Source: Lepturacanthus savala (lineage: Eukaryota; Chordata; Actinopteri; Scombriformes; Trichiuridae). From it: a stretch of 64,000 nucleotides of DNA. The stretch covers positions 6,480,031 to 6,544,030 of the forward strand of contig CM060484.1 of assembly GCA_030544235.1 (NCBI GenBank), in the 5' to 3' direction. The position numbers were made by a program, and so were the translations under genes. The notes under the pieces are model-generated. The model saw only the letters and a program-made list of their open reading frames with translations. It was not told the DNA's origin and made no database searches. This document shows, one piece after another, positions 14,601 to 29,400 of the stretch (the first letter of the stretch is position 1; each line of letters opens with the position of its first letter).

Positions 14601-17600
14601 TTAATTGACTTTCTGTAACTCAGGATTCAGCCCAAAAGCAAATGAACATACTACATAAACATAATTTTAATAAACACCTGAGACTACCTAGTAATCAGAG
14701 ACAGCAGTTCATAAACAAACTATTATTATTATTTTTTTGTTTAATGATTAAGTTTGGCAATTATTTTTTGACAGATACATAACAGAATAAAGTCATAGGA
14801 CCATTACTAACTAAATGAGTTCCAGATTAGATTTCCATAGAAAATTATGTTGACACTCAGCATGTTAAAGTCAAATATGCATTTCCACTGCTTTGTCATC
14901 AACATAATGTCTTACCTAGTTTTCTCTTTTCGTTCAAAGTGCAGATACTTGGGTATTGAACTTTGAGATGCTGGCATATGTCTACACTATCCTAAGGAGG
15001 AGTCACTGAAGCAGTGCTTTTTCCATGTGTGGGAACAGTTGATCAAGAGTGCCACTTCTCAGGGATGTTCCCCAGAGGACACCTCAGTGGACAGGATGAG
15101 CCCTACAACACAGAGTTACTTCCACTCTCGCCCAAGAGGCAAGACCTTCAGAAGAATAGATCACAGAGCCCCAAAGAAGGCCAAACCCAGCACAGAAGGC
15201 TGCAGAACTGTCTGCAGGGGCCAGAGGATAATTCCCTTCATGACCTATCATCAGTGGATGCAACATGTATCAAAGCAGACCTCACCCCATCTGGAGAGGA
15301 CAGCAGTTCTGATTGTCAGGCTGGCATTGGGGTTGTAGAAGATACTATACCCAGGCTCATTGAAAGGACCAATAATGAAGACCGGGAGGAGACAGAGGAT
15401 GAGGAGGCAGATCAAAGCTCTAGTAACATCGTGCAACATATCCTAAAAGAGCTTAAAGGCATTAACAAGATCCAGGAGGAAATTTCTGACCTGAGGCAGT
15501 ATCTAACATCTGTGCGAGGCTCAGTGGATGAAGTATCCTGTTGTGTTGATGCAGTGCTCAGTGAAATAGGCGATCTGTACTCTGGGGCTGCAGCTGCACC
15601 CCATCACAGTCCAGTTTCTCAAACTTCCAGCAACAGGCGAGGAAGTCTGGGTAGACAGAATGCCATTACATCCCCTTACAAGATAGACGGCGCTCCACTT
15701 TTGAATTGGAAAGATTATGCAAAAGATTCAGGATGTATTCTATCTCACAGATCACCTAAACATTGGATTGTTGATCAGGTCTCTCTCCAATCAGACCAGC
15801 ACACAGACCAAGAGAAATCAGGGCAGAGTTCAAACATGCAAATGCTAGGCCCTACAAAACCTGACTTCTGCTACCTGGAGCTTCATCAAGCCCATGACTG
15901 CCAAAGTACCAGCTCTTTGTCATCATGTCACAGCTCCAACTGTCTAGAGGCAGGCTTTCTTTCTGGTGACACAGAGTATGACAGATGGCCTTCAGTTTCT
16001 ATGCTGCACAGTACAAGTGGAGAAGGAGGTTGGAGTATGGAGGATATATGCTCTTGTGCAAACAGTGGAGATGAGTTAAAAAATTTTCTAGATGTTTGGG
16101 ACAGATGTGCCACTGAGGAGACGCAAAGCACCACTCCAGATCATTCTTCACATAACAGTTCTGAGCATCTCTCATTACTGTTTGGACAACATTACAACTC
16201 TCCTTCGAGTTCTTCCAGTTTAGTGGATTGGAAGCCCAACAGACTACAAAATGAGGAAGAAAACTTGGAATGTGACTGTGCTGCTAACTGCCCCTACTCC
16301 CGAAGCTCTGGTTACCACACCATGGATGCCTTTGTAAATGCAGAGGGTAGTGGGCCCTCTAGGAGCCTGAGTTGCTCCACTGTGCTTTTGACAGACAGTG
16401 ATGATGGTTACCTGGAGCCACGTTCACTATGTGATGACTGTCCATCGTCAGGTGATACTCTTGATCTGGGTTCTGCCGAGAGTTTGGACAGGGAATGCAC
16501 AGATCCCAGCATCTCCAGGGATGAAGCCAGAGAATCTTTGTCTCAAGATTCTTCTGAAATAGATTCTGATGGCACAAGCAAGACTCCCAATGTAGGGTTT
16601 GATGTAACAACTTTTAGCAAAGCTGTACTTTCTTTCAAGTCAGCTTTGAAAGGGGCTTTGAAAAAGTTGGAAGGACCTGACCCTGAAGATGTGAAAGATG
16701 ATAGTGGGTCTGAGGCATTATCCTCCCCTTTCAGACAAGCCAGTGAACCCAAGGAGGAAGAGAGTCATAAAGAGCATACAGAGGGAGAAGTTAGTTTGAC
16801 AGATAATCACACTCAGTTTGGCACTCCAAAGGAGGACAGTGAGGCTTCAGTTTACATGGATTGTGGTGACATACGTGAGAGTCTTTCATGCTCCCTACAA
16901 GCATCACCCCATGAAGCAAGCCATTCTCCTTGCACCCCTACGGAGTATCACTCTGTAGAGATTTCACAGGGCAAAGGAGACTGTCCAACTGATGGGGAAT
17001 TGTCCAATTCTGACCTAACACCAGACCATTGTCCAGCAAGGCAGGTTGAGAGTCCAATGGGTCCAATGGTCAGTATAGATGAAGTGGGATTAAGTCCAAT
17101 TAGTGAAAACCATATTCTTGATGAGGTAGACCCAGGAAAGCCTACTGATGCCAGTCACAGAGAGCGTATAGCGAATTTCCAGCGCATTCTGAGGGAAAAG
17201 AGGCAATCGCGTCATAGACTGTCCAAATCTGCTCAGGGGTCCCAAGGATCTCACGGCTCTTATGGATCTCAAGGGTCCCAGGGATCACAGTCTCAAGATG
17301 AGTTTATACCAGGTATTTATTAGTATTTTATTTAATTTTACTTTAACCAATGGCAAGCTTGGTAATAGCATCACAAGGTACATCGTAATCCATGATATAG
17401 CATAATACGCTTATGATTTATAAGCCCTTCAGTTGAGAGAACCATCAGTTGATGTGTTGTTATAAATGCAATAAATTTTAAACTCTGATCAGTTTTCTCA
17501 ACTACATCTACTCAATTTAGATTTCTAATGATGTTTTGTTTTTTTTCTTTGCAGAGACTTGGAGAGAAGATGATCAGGTTACTCATGTATTTTTAGCTCT

Positions 17601-20600
17601 GTATTTAAGTTACCGTTTGTTTTTGTTTTCTTGTAATTTTGAATGTTGTCTGATAATTGTGGGGATTTTTTTCCAAAATTAATTTGTTTAGTTAAAAAAA
17701 AGGTTTCTTAGATTTCTATGAATGTTTATTTTCACTCCAAAGCACAATTGCAGATTGTTGTATGGGCAGATATGTTACATTTATAGAAAATGAAATATTT
17801 CTCTTATCCCTAAAATTATTCTGTACAATAAATATTTTATCATTGGTTTGATTAATATTGTAACTTAAGAGTGTGATTTCCGAATTCAGTTCCTACTTCT
17901 AATGTTGTGCATCTGTTTTATGTTTTCATCTGAAGTTTTTCAAAGGCTATAAAAGTCTCTTGCTGTGAGAGTGAATCTCAGAGCCATTGCAACTCTCAAC
18001 TTTTGTCATCTGAGAGACCGATGAACAGACACTGATGAAAGATTCTACCTTTGTGGAAGAAGTTAAAGACCTTGTACATGTGTAGTCCCCCAGTCACAAT
18101 ATTGTTGATTTAGTGAAATTATTTCTACTTCTTCCAAGTTACTGTCTTAGTTGTCTCTTTGAACAGAAAGAAAGTTATTGAAAGAGTTTGTATTAGCATC
18201 TTGAGCCGTGAAATATAATTTATGTGGATTCTATTTCATTTAACATCTTTTACAATTAAAGGTCAGCAACAGTTAGTCCAATTTTCCGAAAAAGGCCTCA
18301 TTACATATTTGGATTTTATGTGCATGTTCTGTAACACCAGAGAGGTGAAACTCAACCAAAGGCACTTTCCATTCCCTTTCATTTCTCATACTACACTGCT
18401 GTGTTTCTGCCTTGTTAAGCCGTCAACCTAAATTTGCACTTTTGAAATCTCATAGGTTCGAGATGAAGAACCCAGCGTTAGACAAGCCTGGGTCAAACCA
18501 GGGTAAGTCATATAGTTTACACTTGATTTGGGTTTGTAAAACTATTTTGATTGTCATTGTTTTATTAAATTCATAACTGAATAAGCAGAAATACAATAAT
18601 AATAATTAATAATAATGTAACAGTGACATGACTATTTTGTGACGATAGAGAAAATGCCCTGCTGTAACCTGCTGTGTTATTATATCAGGACTTTTGATTT
18701 ATTTGTACACTTTCTTTGTCTGCATATAGGGGTGGATCGGGTCTGTATGGAATTGATAGTATGCCAGACCTTCGTAAAAAGAAACCCATCCCGTTGGTCA
18801 GCGATGTGGTCAGTATTAACCTGTCATTTATCTGTAAACTCTTGTCTGCACTGTTTGTCATATGTCATCCTGTAAGTTTTTCTCTTTAATTGTGAGTGCA
18901 TGTCTTTCTATTTGTGAGACCACCACAAAAGTCACATTCATTCTTCTAACTTTGAGCTGAATTTGGGATGAGATTGTTATCAACAAATGGAGACAAATAT
19001 GGAACCAGACTGCTAATTTCTCTCTCCTCCTCCTCTCTTAAACCCAAAACTATTTCCCCACAACTCTCTTGAATGCATTCACTCTTCTTGGTCAGGCTAT
19101 GGTAAGTTAATAGAACCCAGTTGCCACTCCCTTCTTCAACAAAGTACAAAACATCAAGTAGAACAAACAAAACAGTAGTTACCTCAAACCTATATGTCTA
19201 GAGCATGGTTGATCTGTTTGATCAAATTGACAACTGTTTAATAGAAAACGTGCATGCATCCTTTTGGTCACGGGTAGTTTTTATTTCTACTTGATATTAT
19301 CATTATAACATGTAATCAACAAATCAACCCTTACCTTTTGGTTTGTATTTTTTCTCATCTGCCGAGCTTTGTACAGGCCAATGACAAAATAATACCAATC
19401 ACTAAAGTACATGGGTAAAATACTCTACTAACAATCTCATGAAAAATGTAGCTAATGGTCTTATGGTTGTTTTTATATTATTGATAGTAGTATCCTTTTA
19501 TCCTTTTTAGTAATTTACTCTCCAATAATTGTATAAAACTAATAATACTCACATGGGTTTTCTGATCATTTAATATAAAAACTATAATAACCCCCTAGTG
19601 ACCACCCTTATAGGCAACCTGCACATTTTTTAACCATACTGACCTTAATTTGCTATAGTAATATAAATTAATGTGCTTGGTTGTGGGTTGTATAAGTGTT
19701 AGTGTTAGTTCTAATTTGCCTATTTTATTTCCTTGTCCTCTGTTGTTCAGTCTCTTGTACAAGCCAGGAAGGCGGGGATCACGTCTGCTATGGCTGCACG
19801 GTCTTCAGTCAAGGATGAGGAGCTGGTGACTATAACTCCTTAAACTTTTCTGGTGTCTTTGTGTCTTAACATGCTGTGGCACATTTCCTGCAATTGTCTA
19901 ACTCCTTTTCTTTCTATCAATATAGAAAACCCATGTGTACAAGAAGACCCTGCAGGCTCTCATCTATCCCATATCTTGCACCACGCCACATAACTTTGAG
20001 GTGTGGACCGCTACTACTCCCACATACTGTTATGAGTGTGAGGGGCTGCTGTGGGGAATCGCCCGCCAAGGCATGCGTTGCTCTGAGTGTGGCGTCAAGT
20101 GCCATGAAAAGTGCCAAGAACTGCTGAATGCTGACTGTCTACAGCGTGAGTGCTACAAAGAATTCCTGTAAAGCCTAACTATCCCAATATGTTCGACACA
20201 GTCATTGTTTTATTGCTGAATTTGTACTTCTGTTGAATGTCTAGGTGCTGCTGAGAAGAGCTCTAAGCATGGAGCTGAAGACCGGACTCAGAATATCATC
20301 ATGGCCATGAAGGACAGGATGAAGATCAGGGAAAGGAACAAACCAGAAATCTTTGAACTCATCAGGGAAGTGTTTGTCATTAGCAAAACCATCCATGCCC
20401 AACAGATGAAGACCATCAAACAGAGTGTACTAGATGGCACCTCGAAGTGGTCTGCCAAGATTACCATCACAGGTACACTGATACAAAGAATGATGGATTC
20501 AACCACAACTTTAAAATGTGTTCCTCAGCATCAATCTTAGCAGTAAGATTCTAATATTATTATATTTGCTAATGTTGGCTCCTTGTGTCCTTGTTTCTCT

Positions 20601-23437
20601 GTCATTGTGTTAGTTGTTTGTGCCCAAGGACTTCAGGCAAAAGACAAGACAGGATCCAGTGATCCATATGTCACTGTTCAGGTGGGCAAGACCAAGAAGA
20701 GAACCAAGACTATTTATGGCAATCTCAATCCAGTCTGGGAGGAGAAGTACCACTTGTGAGTCACCAATATCTCTTTGCTTTAATGTAGCCTCACCATTTA
20801 CATATCTTACTGCTGAAGTAGACCATTTCTCCTTTTTAATTATTTTTTAAAAGCATTCATATGTAGTTCTTCATAAAAACTGCAGCAACTCTTTTATCTT
20901 CTATGAAATTAGCATTCTGTGTTTTATTAATCTGTACAGACTTCGGACAATTGAAATGCAATTGAGTTTACTGCTACCAGCCAGCCAGAAAACCCAGTCA
21001 TACAACCATATTCATGTGTCAATTGCAACATATTAACCAATATGGAAGCCAATGAATATAGCAGCTTTTCATTACATTATATTGGCATTTTTCCTGTTTT
21101 CTTTTAGTGAATGCCACAATTCCTCAGACCGAATCAAAGTGCGCGTATGGGACGAGGATGATGACATCAAGTCGAGGGTGAAGCAGCGGCTGAAGAGGGA
21201 ATCCGATGATTTCCTGGGCCAGAGTATTATTGAAGTCCGAACGCTGAGCGGAGAAATGGACGTCTGGTACAACTTGGGTCAGTTGTCTTGTAGAAAGTAT
21301 ACTGCATATTAGGAGAGAGGTGAAACATGGTATGTTACATTTGCTTTAATGGGAATGTGTTGTAAATCAGTAACAAACTCACTCATTCGTTTAGTGAGTT
21401 GCAGATTTCCCACAGAGAGGGCTGTTTGGTCATTTATTTCTCTTGGTGGTGGAATTGTAGAAAAATATAATTTTTGAGGCCCTCAAGAAAAGATTTTGGT
21501 ATAAAGATGTTATTATCCTGGAGGCCTCAGATCAGGAAATCCCACAAGTTGTTCCTAATGTTCTACCTCAGGCTATGTCTCTAATGCTTCCTCTCCAGCT
21601 GGAAAGGGAATCATGTACAACAACATGGATTTCATTAGCTCATTAACATTACTTTCTCTTAATGAAGGATTGATCTACTTTTGATGAGGCATACGGTCTA
21701 TGCTCATCTGTATGCTACTGTTGAATGTTGAGTGTCCTGTTTTCAGTAAGTCATTGCTTTTTTGAACCTCATTACCCACATATCCTTTGCCTACAGCAAC
21801 AGTTTTGATTTATTTTTATTTTTTTACACAGAGAAGCAGCAGCCCCCGAGGTCCATATTGGTCTGCATGACAATACTAGCCTCCCCTGGCAAGCTTATAT
21901 GAAATTTTAAATGAGTCCCAATGCGTTTGCTGACAGTCACTCATTTCAGGAAAACTCACCAATAAAACCTAGTATGATCCCCCGGTGAATGAAGGCATTT
22001 TCATTAGGATGAGGCCTAAATAAAATCACTTACAAGTACAGAGGAGCCATTTAATAGATCCCTTTGGGCTGTTACATATCAGCAAATGTTGGAAAGCACA
22101 AATATAAGCAGCTAGGAAGACAAGGGGAAAGGAGATGTCATTGCATTTTCAATCTTATCTTCCCTGTCTTTTTTTATCAAAGCCACAAACCAGCTTCTCT
22201 TTGGAATTCTATCTCTGAATTGAATTGTTCTCTCTGCATCTCCTCATGTCTTTGTGTTGTCAAACAACATTTATCCAGACATCAACTCATTGTTAGAGTC
22301 CTCCAGGAGTTAATGGACACATTAACTCACCCCTGGATCATGTCTTATTGCTTTTCTCCATACTCTTCAAAAACATTCCAATTTCTGGGATTTTATGGTC
22401 CATGTACACTTTGCATGTAAGAGTAACAAGTTGAATTCTTAAGTACAAAGCATTTCTTGTTAGGATTTGATTGAAGTGCTGGAATTGCCTTCCCTGTGGC
22501 AGTAATAAATCTTTCTCTGCAACCGCATGACACTGAATACATGCATGAAAGGATGCCTATAAATCTGCTTTTGTTTCTTACACACGGGCAAATATAAAGG
22601 ACTCAATTTAATACCTCATTGATAATAACCTTAACAAAATATTCCTTTGGTTAGAAGGCATTGAATTATCCTTATTGAAGCATATCAATAAAAGCAAAAT
22701 GAAGGATCAGTCATGTAAATACGCCCAATCCATCTCAAACAGTCTCCCTTCTCTATCTCCTTCTTCTGCTCCAAAGTGTCCCTCCTTCCTCCTCTTTCTC
22801 CTCGTGATTATCAAGTAGCGGCACTCCAGTCGGAAATCGACCGCTCCTCCGACATGTACAAATTACCCCTAATGATGTGCCTGTCAGGGCAAATAGCAGG
22901 GGTGAACCGCCAGGCACTCCACCTTCAGAAAAGCTCTGGCTCAAGTGTCGTCAGTGATCAGGCACAGATCCATACAGCCCACTGCCATTGTCTCCTTCTA
23001 CACTATCAGCTGGAGGACTTCTATTAGCGCTGCCGGCTCTGGGCTGCCGTCAACCTCTAGAAACCGCCTACAATAGAACTCGCAGTTAATGGTCTGTAAT
23101 TAGTTTTGTGTTAACAGACCTGGTTTAATTTGCCTCGCTGTCACAGATTTACACTGGAGTTATGAATCAAGAATGCGCGCATATATTATTGTTTCTGTGG
23201 CTGTAACTGCGTGACTGTGGTTCTGTTTAATTACAGAGAAGAGGACGGACAAGTCAGCTGTGTCGGGTGCCATTCGCCTCCAAATCAACGTGGAGATCAA
23301 GGGAGAGGAGAAAGTGGCTCCATATCATGTGCAATACACCTGTTTGCATGAGGTATTTCATTTTACAGAGGCCACAATTTGCACAAATAAAATAAACAGT
23401 GTTCTGCAGGTTTAGTAAACACAACTTAATAACAACT

Positions 23438-23475
<38 letters not shown>

Positions 23476-26400
23476 CTCCATGTATATCTCTGTTAAAGGA
23501 TAGTGTACAACTGCCATTCTGGTAAATCTGTATTTCCTTATTTGACTGATAGTGATCATTTGGAATTTTTTGATGCATCTACTTTGTTTTATAAGTAGGC
23601 CAATAGTTAGCATTGCTGCTTAAATCATATTGGATTATATTAACTTTAATTATATAAAATTTGACTCAAGCATTTAACAGCGCTGGAATCTTATGGCAGA
23701 GATGTGACTGATTTCGACAGGATTAAAATTGGAGATACTATTTTAACAATTATGTAATCCCTGAAAAAAATAGATAAATGAATTTCAAACAGGGTTTAAG
23801 GCACATATCCTGTGCTTATAAGTTAAATTTGTTTTATTTGTCATCGGCATCACAATAGGATTAGAACCACAGCAATGATTGAGGCAATTTTTGGCAAATT
23901 GAGGCACAGGACTGTGACTGTATGCAAAGTTTGGTGCAAATTTTTTAAACGTCAGTCAATGGTCAGCTTTTTAAAAAGAATTTTGGGAATTTTGGGGGAA
24001 AAGAAAAAGGAAAGGTGCTCATCATAAATGCCTTTGTCACTTTTCCATCTATTCTGTCTTCAGTTTTTGTTTATTTTATACTGGAATAATTTTAAATCGG
24101 CTACAATAGAACTGGATTTTTGTTTGTGTCTTGCTCAAGAGCAACTCGGCAGGATAGATTCTATGAATTTCTTGCTGATGCCACAGCCCATTCAATACAT
24201 TATAGCACACCGTTTCTTCTCTTTACAGAACCTGTTCCACCATTCGACCGATGTGCTCGGTCAAGGTGTGGTGAAAATCCCAGAGGTTCGTGGAGACGAT
24301 GCGTGGAAAGTCTACTTTGACGAAGTGGCACAGGAAATAGTGGATGAGTTTGCCATGCGCTATGGGATTGAGTCAATCTATCTGGCCATGACGTGAGTCA
24401 GAGATATCACAGGGGACTATAATGACTGTCTCCCTATAGATCTCGCTCTACCTGTCAGTGTGTTTGTCACCTCTTCATTTTACTCTATTCCTCTCCCTCC
24501 CTTCCTGCTTTTTGCTCTTAGCACTATCATCGCTCGCTGTTGGCCTCCAAATGAAGGAAAGTCAATTATAAGTGGGCTCAGGAAGGATTTGTATCCATGA
24601 AATGTCATGCTCCGTACAGATGCCTGTTAGCTGGGGCTATCGTTCACAGAAAGAACACTCTGATGGGCCATTCCTCAGCCTAAATGTGCCAGCTAGCTGA
24701 TGGGCAGATGAAATGGCCATTTCTAATAGGGATCTTTGGTTGAAATCCAGACCAGAGGACACTGGCTGACCAAATAAAAGCAAACCTATTCATGTTTTAC
24801 TGCCAAAACCTTTTTTTCCCCCTATGGCAATAAAATGGCTTTGTGAGTGTACTTACTTCATGCCTTGATGCCTTTCAGCATGCACTGTAGGGCAGCAACA
24901 AAGGATCTTCACTCCTGTCTTGTGAGTGTGAGATGGAAATTCCAGGGAAATTCAGAATTTTGGGGTAAAGAGGCAGACTTTTAAGAGGTTTAAGAGCTTC
25001 TTAATCAGAGGAGAAAATGTCAGACAGACAAAAAGGAGAAACCTGCTCAAAACACTAAATGACAGCAAGTAAATGAAAGCACAGATGAAATAGTGTGGGG
25101 ATGTTAGTGGTCGGTCACCAAGGTAAAAGTTTCTGTCTCTTCCTTGCTCAGAGTTGCACTGAGAATCTTTTTAACTCTTAAACTGGGACTCCTCGACTCG
25201 TGGACTATTCTCATAATATTTATGAAGCTTCACTTCCTTTTTACTTCCAGGCACTTTGCCTGTTTGTCATCAAAGTACATGTGTCCCGGCGTTCCTGCGG
25301 TGATGAGTACCCTGCTGGCCAACATCAACGCCTTCTACGCCCACACAACCGCCTCCACCAACGTGTCCGCCTCCGACCGTTTTGCTGCCTCCAATTTTGG
25401 GGTTTGTTCCACATACACACACACACACACACACAATAAATTGCTCTTTTTTCAGTTTTTCTGTCACTTCCTCTCTTCTACTTATACATAGATGGACAAC
25501 ACATACAGCCTCTTCTTTGTCATCTTTCTTCTTGCATGTTTGTGCATCTATACAATCAATCTCTTATGTTTTTTTTTCATTTCCATACAGAAAGAACGCT
25601 TTGTCAAGCTCTTAGACCAGTTACACAACTCCTTGCGCATTGACCTCTCTACCTATAGGGTAAGCTTTCAAACTATCACTGCCATTAATGACTGATACTG
25701 TTCTCAAAAATGATTTTGTTGCCTTGATATTTAAATAGAACTGCTGTAGTGTTGAAAATGCTACTGCTCACATCAGTCAAAATATTTTAAAGGTGTCTAG
25801 TTTATATGTATATATATATTATATGTCCCGATCGTTAATTATCTTGAATTTACTTATAAATTAAATATGTTTTTCTTTCATAGAACCACTTCCCTGCCAG
25901 CAGCAAGGAGCGTCTGCAGGATTTAAAATCCACCGTGGATCTTCTAACCAGCATCACCTTCTTCAGGATGAAGGTTGCTAACAAGTGTTCATTTGCTGTA
26001 TCGACCCTTTTTTTTTTTTAAATTAAAAGCTGCTGTCTGTAGATTTCAGGAAATAATTATCAATGTATGGGACATCTTACTTTACACATTCATTGCTGAT
26101 GCCCCCGTTTTCAGGCTCTGTGGAAGCTCATGAAATGTGAAGCACTGCTTGCAGTCGGTCATTCACTGCTGGTGTCTCTATCTCCATCTGGTGTTCAGGT
26201 CCAGGAGTTACAGTCTCCACCAAGAGCCAGCCAGGTTGTGAGAGACTGTGTCAAGGCCTGCCTCAACTCTACATATGACTACATCTTCAATAACTGTAAC
26301 GAGCTGTACAGCAGACAGTATCAACCCGCAGACACAGTGAGTCACATATATATCACCTTGTTAGTTAAATCTTTTGTACTGATTGTTTTTAACCTAATGT

Positions 26401-29400
26401 TTAGTGACTGACTGTGTTTTATTTTTTAATCCAGAACAAGGAGGAACTCCCGTTGGAGGAGCAGGGCCCGAGCATTAAGAACTTGGACTTCTGGCCCAAA
26501 CTCATCATGCTCATCGTCTCCATCATCGAAGAGGACAGGAACTCCTACAGTCCTGTGCTGAACCAGTTAGTAACTGCAATAATCATATGTCTTTAATGTT
26601 CCCTTAGACTAAAACATACATACTACTTGAGTAAATCTGTTGGCAGCAATTATAGGTGCTTAAATCATAATACTCTGGCATATTTTCTATATTTGTCTAA
26701 ATTCTATTTATGTTTGTTAAATTCTTAACATTCCATGTAATGTAATAACAACATTAAGTCACTTTTCTTCCAGGTTCCCTCAAGAACTGAGTGTAGGGAA
26801 GGTGTCAGCAGAGGTTATGTGGACATTGTTTGCTCAAGACATGAAGTATGGCATGGAAGGTACATCACACACAATGTCAGATATGTCTCATACCAATCAA
26901 AGTATTGTCCTTATCAACTGTACACTGTAAGTTATCATGAGCAGTGTGAATGTCTGGGCTCCTACTTCAGATTATCTGAATAGTATACGATATTAGTTAT
27001 ATTTCAGTAGCATCCTACAAAGCCGTATTCTTGACTCCTTTATAATATCATGCTGCTATGCGCCAAAGAAGTGATTCTTTATTTAGTTGAAGGGAAAATC
27101 TGAAGGTTTAGAAGTGTAGAGAGAAGTTCTGATGAAACTGGAAAAGGCAAGAAGGATGAGGACAGAGAGGAGAAATTGTGAGGGGGGAAAAAAACGATAC
27201 AATGGCATGGAAGAAGCGAAAGAGTGAAATAATAACTGTGCAGGGTTTGAAAGCGGCTTATGTCTCCCAGGAGTGTCTCTGCGCTTTTCTCTGTTGTACT
27301 GTACTGTACAGCAGCACCAGTCCCCCCCCAAGACTCCGTCAGCTTTCATCCCAGCCCCATGTCCTCAAAATGAATCCCCAACACAGACTGTTGCTGTGAA
27401 ATTTCACAGAATAAAGTACAAAACTTCTGGCTCCTGCGTTTTCAAGCGGCATTAACTTGAAAAAGTGATAGAAAATGGGTTCTGAGATGTAATGACTACT
27501 GAGGGATTTGTTCCAGAAGTGCTAGCAAAAAGTAATTAACATTTTGTTAGAAATCCTTTTTAGAAGGTTGCTAGAAAGATAAGTGCCCGGTTAAATTTGA
27601 TCTAAAGATTTGTCTCATTACTTTCTATGAGTGTATTTTTCATAATGTTCATATGAGCATTATCAAGCTATCTGCAGTACAAATGCTTAAATTAAAATAT
27701 GCACATGCTTGATCAACAGTGAAGCATAGATAATTCCTAACTGGCATTTAAACGTTAAGACTAAACTAGGTTTGTCTAGAGACATCTTTGTTGTAGGATT
27801 AATCAAGAAATCAGGATTATGTTTAGTTGAGATATTAAACTTAATTAAGGATTTAAATTAATGTGTGTATGTGTGTTTGTTTGTGTCTTTGAACCTGCAG
27901 AGCACGAGAAGCACAGACTGTGTAAGAGCACCGACTACATGAACCTGCACTTCAAGGTGAAGTGGCTGTACAACGAATATGTCAAGGACCTGCCGAACTT
28001 TAAGGATGTTGTTCCTGACTACCCGTCGTAAGTGCATGTACTTGTTTTTATTGGGTAGAAATATAACTATAATAAAAACTATAACTGTTACTCTAATTAA
28101 AAAGAGATCAGTGATAATCTTTGTTTTCCCTTGTAGATGGTTCCTACAATTTGTGCTACAGTGGTTGGCTGAAAATGAGGATGTGTCTATGGAGTTTATG
28201 CATGGAGCCCTGGAGAGAGACAAAAAAGATGGAGTAAGAAAATTAAAATTTAGCCTTAATATATTGTTACCCTGTCCATTTTTATAGACACACACATAGT
28301 AATATCTCCTCTTGCCAATCCTGTTCCTTCTCAGTTCCAGCAGACGTCTGAGCATGCTCTGTTCTCCTGCTCTGTGGTGGACATCTTCACCCAGCTCAAC
28401 CAGAGCTTTGAAATCATAAAGAAACTGGAATGTCCGGACCCTAATGTCATGGCCCAGTACAGCCGCCGCTTCTCCAAGGTAATACAGTTCACCTAAATGG
28501 GAAACAATGTCCTCTAAAACCTGCTCTTGAGTGCAATAATATACTGACCCCTTTTAATACTGAAGTTACTGGTTCGATGTGGCTATATTATTGTAACACT
28601 ATAATATAAAAGAATAACTCTATAATATATTCATATATTATAAGAATGCTATTAGACTAAACAGCGACAGTATTGTCTGGAGATACATTCACACTTAAAA
28701 AAATGGAATTTGATATTTCCTCATTAAACAGAAATGTTGAATTGGGTGTAAAACATCCCTCCTGGAGTAAGAATAGTACAGCACTGTTTTCCTGCATTCC
28801 AGAGACTACATCTTAAAATGTTTCTAATAGTTGGGCGAGATTATTCTTCAGACAAACTTCGTTTGAGAAATGTCTTGTTATGAAATCGCTTTCTATCAGC
28901 TTTATGCTTCACACAGTTTTAATGTCTTTCTTCCTCTTCACCTTTGCAGACTATTGCAAAAGTTCTTCTGCAGTACAGTGCCATTCTGACCAAGAATTTC
29001 CCTTCCTATATTGACAAGGAGAAGATTGTAAGTGGCCGATACATTCTATAATATCATGTTTAATCTCTTTAACTTTATTTTAAATGATACTGATCTTTCC
29101 CAAGTTGGTTATTACACAAGCAATGACTAATATGTGTGTTTTAAAATAGTTTGACACAGCACAGAATTCCTGCCACATTTGCATATTCTCACTGTCCACC
29201 TGTCCCCTTGCAGCCCTGTGTCCTGATGAATAATGTGCAGCAGTTAAGAATCCAGCTGGAGAAGATGTTTGAGTCCATGGGGGCCAAACAGGTAAGCTTG
29301 TACATGAAGACAAATTTAATATTCTGTGGCATCGTACTGAAGGAATGACAGTATGATACTTTTAATAACTTCTCATTCCCCCTGTGAAAGAAGGGATAAA

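Noticed and set aside
15027..15338. Overlapping frame at the start of the b-type exon (EESLKQCFFHVWEQL)
   Set aside because: It is in phase with the 10820 donor but stops after about 110 codons, while the main frame has the family-matching coiled coil.
23254..23613. Minus-strand frame of 119 codons over the (CA)n tract
   Set aside because: The residues come from the dinucleotide repeat and from the antisense of a real exon.
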